Position numbers and translations under genes: made by a program | Shown here: positions 63,926 to 64,000 of the stretch, piece after piece | Layout of the letters: each line of letters starts with the position of its first letter | Numbering within the stretch: the first letter of the stretch is position 1 | Assembly (NCBI GenBank): GCA_904501945.1 | Contig: CAJGCU010000001.1 | Span: 1-64,000 of the forward strand | DNA from: an uncultured Bacteroidaceae bacterium | Lineage (GTDB): Bacteria > Bacteroidota > Bacteroidia > Bacteroidales > Bacteroidaceae | Direction: 5' to 3' | DNA length: 64,000 nucleotides | Notes under the pieces: generated by a model | What the model was told of the DNA's origin: nothing | The model's input: the letters and a program-made list of their open reading frames with translations, nothing else | Databases searched by the model: none

Positions 63926-64000
63926 GACCTAACTCAACGTTTAAAATGGCATAATTATTTGACAAAGTTAAGAAAAAAATGTCAATTTCATGACAAATGC

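Overview
The window reads as chromosomal DNA from a member of the Bacteroidales, most like Prevotellaceae (Prevotella/Segatella-type). The basis is threefold: (i) families largely confined to Bacteroidota (a DUF4270 lipoprotein, a lipidated TamA variant beside TamB, a GIN-domain DUF2807 lipoprotein, SlyD with a Cys/Gly tail, PL11 and GH127 secreted glycosidic enzymes); (ii) Bacteroidota-type promoters (TTTG, 19-20 bp, TAnnTTTG) and almost no Shine-Dalgarno sequences; (iii) moderately AT-rich sequence. No phage, transposase, integrase, CRISPR array, tRNA or rRNA was recognised. Species cannot be fixed from the sequence alone.

Layout. 0-5.2 kb: 3' end of an alpha/beta hydrolase, a DUF4270 lipoprotein, a one-domain GT5 relative, a YycJ-type metallo-hydrolase and aspS. 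5.5-14.8 kb: an outer-membrane assembly block, tamL, a CE1-like esterase, the giant tamB, then ribH and a membrane-anchored TPR protein. 15.2-21.3 kb: a large GH127-like secreted enzyme, an aromatic/Ser-Arg-rich exported protein of unknown function and an OmpP1/FadL-like porin. 21.5-28.5 kb: a DUF2807 lipoprotein, the operon slyD-aroC-ssb-kdsA-kdsD (folding, aromatic amino acids, DNA binding, Kdo for LPS) and a PiT phosphate transporter fused to a PhoU-like domain. 28.7-37 kb: grpE-dnaJ, lysC-lysA, ftsE and hisH-hisA-hisF-hisIE. 37-46.6 kb: a PL11 rhamnogalacturonan lyase gene bracketed by a 47-bp inverted repeat, a small lipoprotein, and an AraC-type regulator divergent from an RND efflux operon (adaptor, pump, TolC). 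47-60 kb: dnaA, an MCE/MlaD protein, a cell-wall amidase, an MG2-like exported protein and the elongasome operon mreB-mreC-mreD-mrdA-rodA headed by a stand-alone IMP cyclohydrolase. 60.6-64 kb: a glycine-zipper lipoprotein, a GH25 lysozyme and a 5'-nucleotidase-type phosphoesterase.

The main theme is cell-envelope building: LPS (Kdo), outer-membrane assembly (Tam), lipid transport (MCE), peptidoglycan synthesis and remodelling (mre/mrd, amidase, GH25) and efflux, mixed with housekeeping biosynthesis.

The most unusual content is intergenic. Two families of short dispersed repeats sit preferentially in the 3' flanks of genes: family A, 23-bp tandem units built on the palindrome CGTAATTACG with related GCCCCA/TGGGGC hairpins; family B, long imperfect hairpins with CACCG ends. 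Other points worth checking are the inverted repeat around the PL11 gene and a G9 tract inside the RND pump gene. I found no clear undescribed multi-gene defence or metabolic system; the repeat families are the best candidate for something not yet described.
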